A stretch of 34,649 nucleotides of DNA from the NCBI GenBank assembly GCA_018817385.1, contig JAHIUA010000056.1, positions 1 to 34,649 of the forward strand. The letters run 5' to 3'. The DNA comes from Pseudomonadota bacterium (GTDB taxonomy: Bacteria > Desulfobacterota > Desulfobulbia > Desulfobulbales > Desulfocapsaceae). A program made the translations under genes and the position numbers. The notes beneath the pieces are model-generated. The model was given only the letters and a program-made list of their open reading frames with translations, did not search any database and was not told where the DNA came from. Each line of letters starts with the position of its first letter. Positions within the stretch are counted from its first letter, which is position 1. Positions 32,913 to 34,649 of this stretch are shown piece by piece.

Positions 32913-33773
32913 TTACATTGTCATTGCCGTAAAACTCTCGGCTGCATGATACGAACTGCGTACCAACGGTCCTGCAATGACTTGTTTGAATCCGAGTTCA
33001 TTCCCGATATCAGCCAATTGGTCGAACGTGTCCGGGTGGACGTATTCAATCACAGGGTGGTGTTGCTGAGATGGACGCAGATACTGCCCCAAAGTCAAAA
33101 TCCGGCATCCAGCCTGAAGCAAATCCTTCATGACCTCGACCACTTCTTCTCGGGTCTCACCCAGCCCGAGCATCAAGCCTGATTTGCTCATGATATGTTG
33201 ATCAGGACACGCCAAGGACACATTCTTGAGCAATCGCAAAGACTGTTCGTAGGCAGCTCCTGGTCGTACTGACGAATAAAGACGGGGAACAGTTTCCAAA
33301 TTATGACTGATGACATCCGGTGCAGCCGAGATGACCTGTTTGAGAGGAGCATCCTTCCCCCCGAAATCCGGGATGAGAACTTCCACAGTGGCATTTGGGT
33401 TTTCGCGTTTGATGGCATGTATGGTCGCAGCAAACTGGCTGGCGCCACCATCCGGGAGGTCGTCACGGGTCACGGACGTAACTACCACATACGATAGTCC
33501 CAGTTGACTGGCAGTCAGGCCGACCATGTTCGGTTCGTTGGGATCAGGACAAGAAGGACGTCCATGAGTTACAGCACAAAAAGCGCAATTTCGTGTACAA
33601 ATATCCCCTAAAATCATGAAGGTGCATGTTTTCTTTGCAAAGCATTCACCTATATTCGGACACTGGGCGCTTTCACATACTGAATGGAGCTGGCCTTTGT
33701 CCAGCAGCTCCTGGATGCGGTCCATATCATTTGCGTTGGGGGCTGGAATCACCAGCCAACTAGGTCGTTTCAA
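32913..33773 (-). CDS. lipA: Lipoyl synthase LipA
   Basis: 286 residues if started at TTG 33773 (AGGAGGAG about five bases upstream, inside the end of lipB); a TTG at 33788 is the other choice. LipA is a radical-SAM enzyme that inserts two sulfurs into octanoyl chains on E2 and GcvH. The auxiliary cluster ligands CESAQCPNIGEC (Cx4Cx5C) and the radical-SAM motif CTRNCAFC (Cx3Cx2C) are present, as is the C-terminal RSSYHAAE segment that supplies the Ser ligand. The gene follows lipB with a 14 bp overlap, a lipBA operon. It supplies the cofactor needed by the E2 at 22332. Confidence 0.95.
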   Translation of the reverse strand: MKRPSWLVIPAPNANDMDRIQELLDKGQLHSVCESAQCPNIGECFAKKTCTFMILGDICTRNCAFCAVTHGRPSCPDPNEPNMVGLTASQLGLSYVVVTSVTRDDLPDGGASQFAATIHAIKRENPNATVEVLIPDFGGKDAPLKQVISAAPDVISHNLETVPRLYSSVRPGAAYEQSLRLLKNVSLACPDQHIMSKSGLMLGLGETREEVVEVMKDLLQAGCRILTLGQYLRPSQQHHPVIEYVHPDTFDQLADIGNELGFKQVIAGPLVRSSYHAAESFTAMTM

Positions 33774-34485
33774 GATACTCCTCCTCAATGAGTTGTTCCA
33801 GTTTGCCGGAACGCATGGAAATCTGGAAAATGTCTGAAAATTGCCTGCGCATTTCCTCCCGAACGGTTCTTATATCAGTGGGCTGTCCAAGGACTTCTGC
33901 CATGGAGGTCACACCGTGGGAAGTAATGCCGCAAGGAACTATAAAGGAAAAATGTTGGAGATCGGGACAAACGTTAAGAGAAATGCCGTGCATTGTGATC
34001 CATTTGCGAACAGCGATTCCCATGGCTCCGATTTTTGAATCCTCAACCCACACACCTGGAAATTTAGACTTCCGCCCCGCCACTATGCCAAATGCCTGTA
34101 ACGTCCGAATCATGACTTCTTCCATTTTACGTGCATACGCATGGAGGTCCCTTTGCTCCCCTTCCAGCGATAAAATAGGGTAACAAACAAGTTGCCCTGG
34201 GCCATGATAGGTAATATTTCCGCCCCTGGATGTATCATGCACAGTGATACCGTTTTTTTCCAGAGTGGCTTTGTCTGCGAGCAGATTATGATAGCCTCCA
34301 CTACTGCCAATAGTGATGCAGGGAGAGTGTTCCAGCAGGATCACCACATCGGGGATAGCCCCCTGCTGTCTTTTGTGGCGAAGAACTTCCTGCAGGCGAC
34401 ACATCTCCGCGTAGTCACGTCTGGAAAAATCCAGCCAAACACCGCTGTTATCGGGTCTCTTATCTTTACTTGTCATTCTCTTCAC
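33760..34485 (-). CDS. lipB: Octanoyltransferase LipB
   Basis: Up to 241 residues (GTG 34485) or 238 (ATG 34476); neither has a strong RBS. LipB moves octanoate from ACP to lipoyl domains. Conserved features: RGGNITYHGPGQLVCYPI (the HGPGQL motif), KIGAMGIAVRKWITMHG with the conserved Lys, and IVPCGI with the catalytic Cys. The length is usual for the family. It is first in the lipBA operon and its 5' side is repeat family 1 at 34510. Confidence 0.95.
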   Translation of the reverse strand: MKRMTSKDKRPDNSGVWLDFSRRDYAEMCRLQEVLRHKRQQGAIPDVVILLEHSPCITIGSSGGYHNLLADKATLEKNGITVHDTSRGGNITYHGPGQLVCYPILSLEGEQRDLHAYARKMEEVMIRTLQAFGIVAGRKSKFPGVWVEDSKIGAMGIAVRKWITMHGISLNVCPDLQHFSFIVPCGITSHGVTSMAEVLGQPTDIRTVREEMRRQFSDIFQISMRSGKLEQLIEEEYLETT

Positions 34486-34509
34486 TTGGATGAGGGTGAA
34501 ATGCGTTCC

Positions 34510-34649
34510 CTAGGAGCCTGTCGGACTTAGACATAAATCTGCTGCAAATTTGACAAATCGGCCCATATTTCCATAGATTTTCGTTAAATAGGCCTGCTAT
34601 TCGCCTCAAATCCATGAAAATCTGGTCTCGATTTCTCTAATTTTCGCTA
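34510..34649. repeat. Repeat family 1, third copy, cut by the window end
   Basis: It begins CTAGGAGCCTGTCGGACTTA and is nearly identical, in reverse, to 1877-2018, including ATGAAAATCTGGTCTCGATT. It lies about 25-35 bp upstream of lipB. Confidence 0.85.

Overview
The window looks like a chromosomal accessory region of an anaerobic Desulfobacterota-type bacterium (former Deltaproteobacteria). This is inferred from overall protein character, an acetoin/2,3-butanediol catabolic cluster with a sigma-54 activator, and a load of decayed mobile-element debris; no rRNA, tRNA or other direct taxonomic marker is present.

Layout. 1-407 is the 3' end of an ATP-grasp gene. 408-2129 is mostly decayed DNA: a methyltransferase C-terminal fragment, a deleted copy of the acetoin-reductase 3' end, and two copies of a TIR-bounded repeat. 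2130-3278 encodes an unknown multispanning membrane protein. 3924-5963 (minus) is a two-gene operon, an Nramp-like transporter lacking the usual metal ligands plus a small P-loop NTPase, preceded by a clear TPP riboswitch. 6918-8747 is a two-gene operon pairing a PycTM/DUF5706-like membrane protein with an exported DUF3616-like protein. 8748-10302 is debris (CotH-like fragment, decayed REP-associated transposase). 10303-16455 is a 2050-residue secreted subtilase with a VWA domain. 16822-19048 holds a DnaJ-type zinc-finger protein, a group II intron RT relic, a frameshifted SBBP-repeat gene and a small secreted protein.

The metabolic core is 19659-30181. AcoR (minus) diverges from a sigma-54-type promoter followed by E2 (acoC-like), a Lin0512-family gene, acoA, acoB, acoX, an SDR acetoin/butanediol dehydrogenase, a DUF6506-like gene and a zinc-dependent butanediol dehydrogenase. 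The two dehydrogenases would interconvert 2,3-butanediol and acetoin. The TPP-dependent E1 (AcoAB) and lipoylated E2 would cleave acetoin to acetaldehyde and acetyl-CoA. No E3 gene is present. On the minus strand at the right end, lipB and lipA supply the lipoyl group that E2 needs, with a metallo-beta-lactamase-fold gene downstream; an AhpD/CMD-like gene lies between.

The strongest candidate for something undescribed is the riboswitch-controlled Nramp-like transporter plus NTPase, which I read as a probable thiamine (or thiamine-precursor) uptake system. The cofactor is the one used by AcoAB in the same window, but that link is inference. Also notable are the subtilase with Glu in place of the catalytic Asp and a domain inserted in its protease fold, the PycTM-DUF3616 pair, two families of short palindromic mobile repeats, and paired TGTTC-N7-GAACA sites upstream of the aco promoter.
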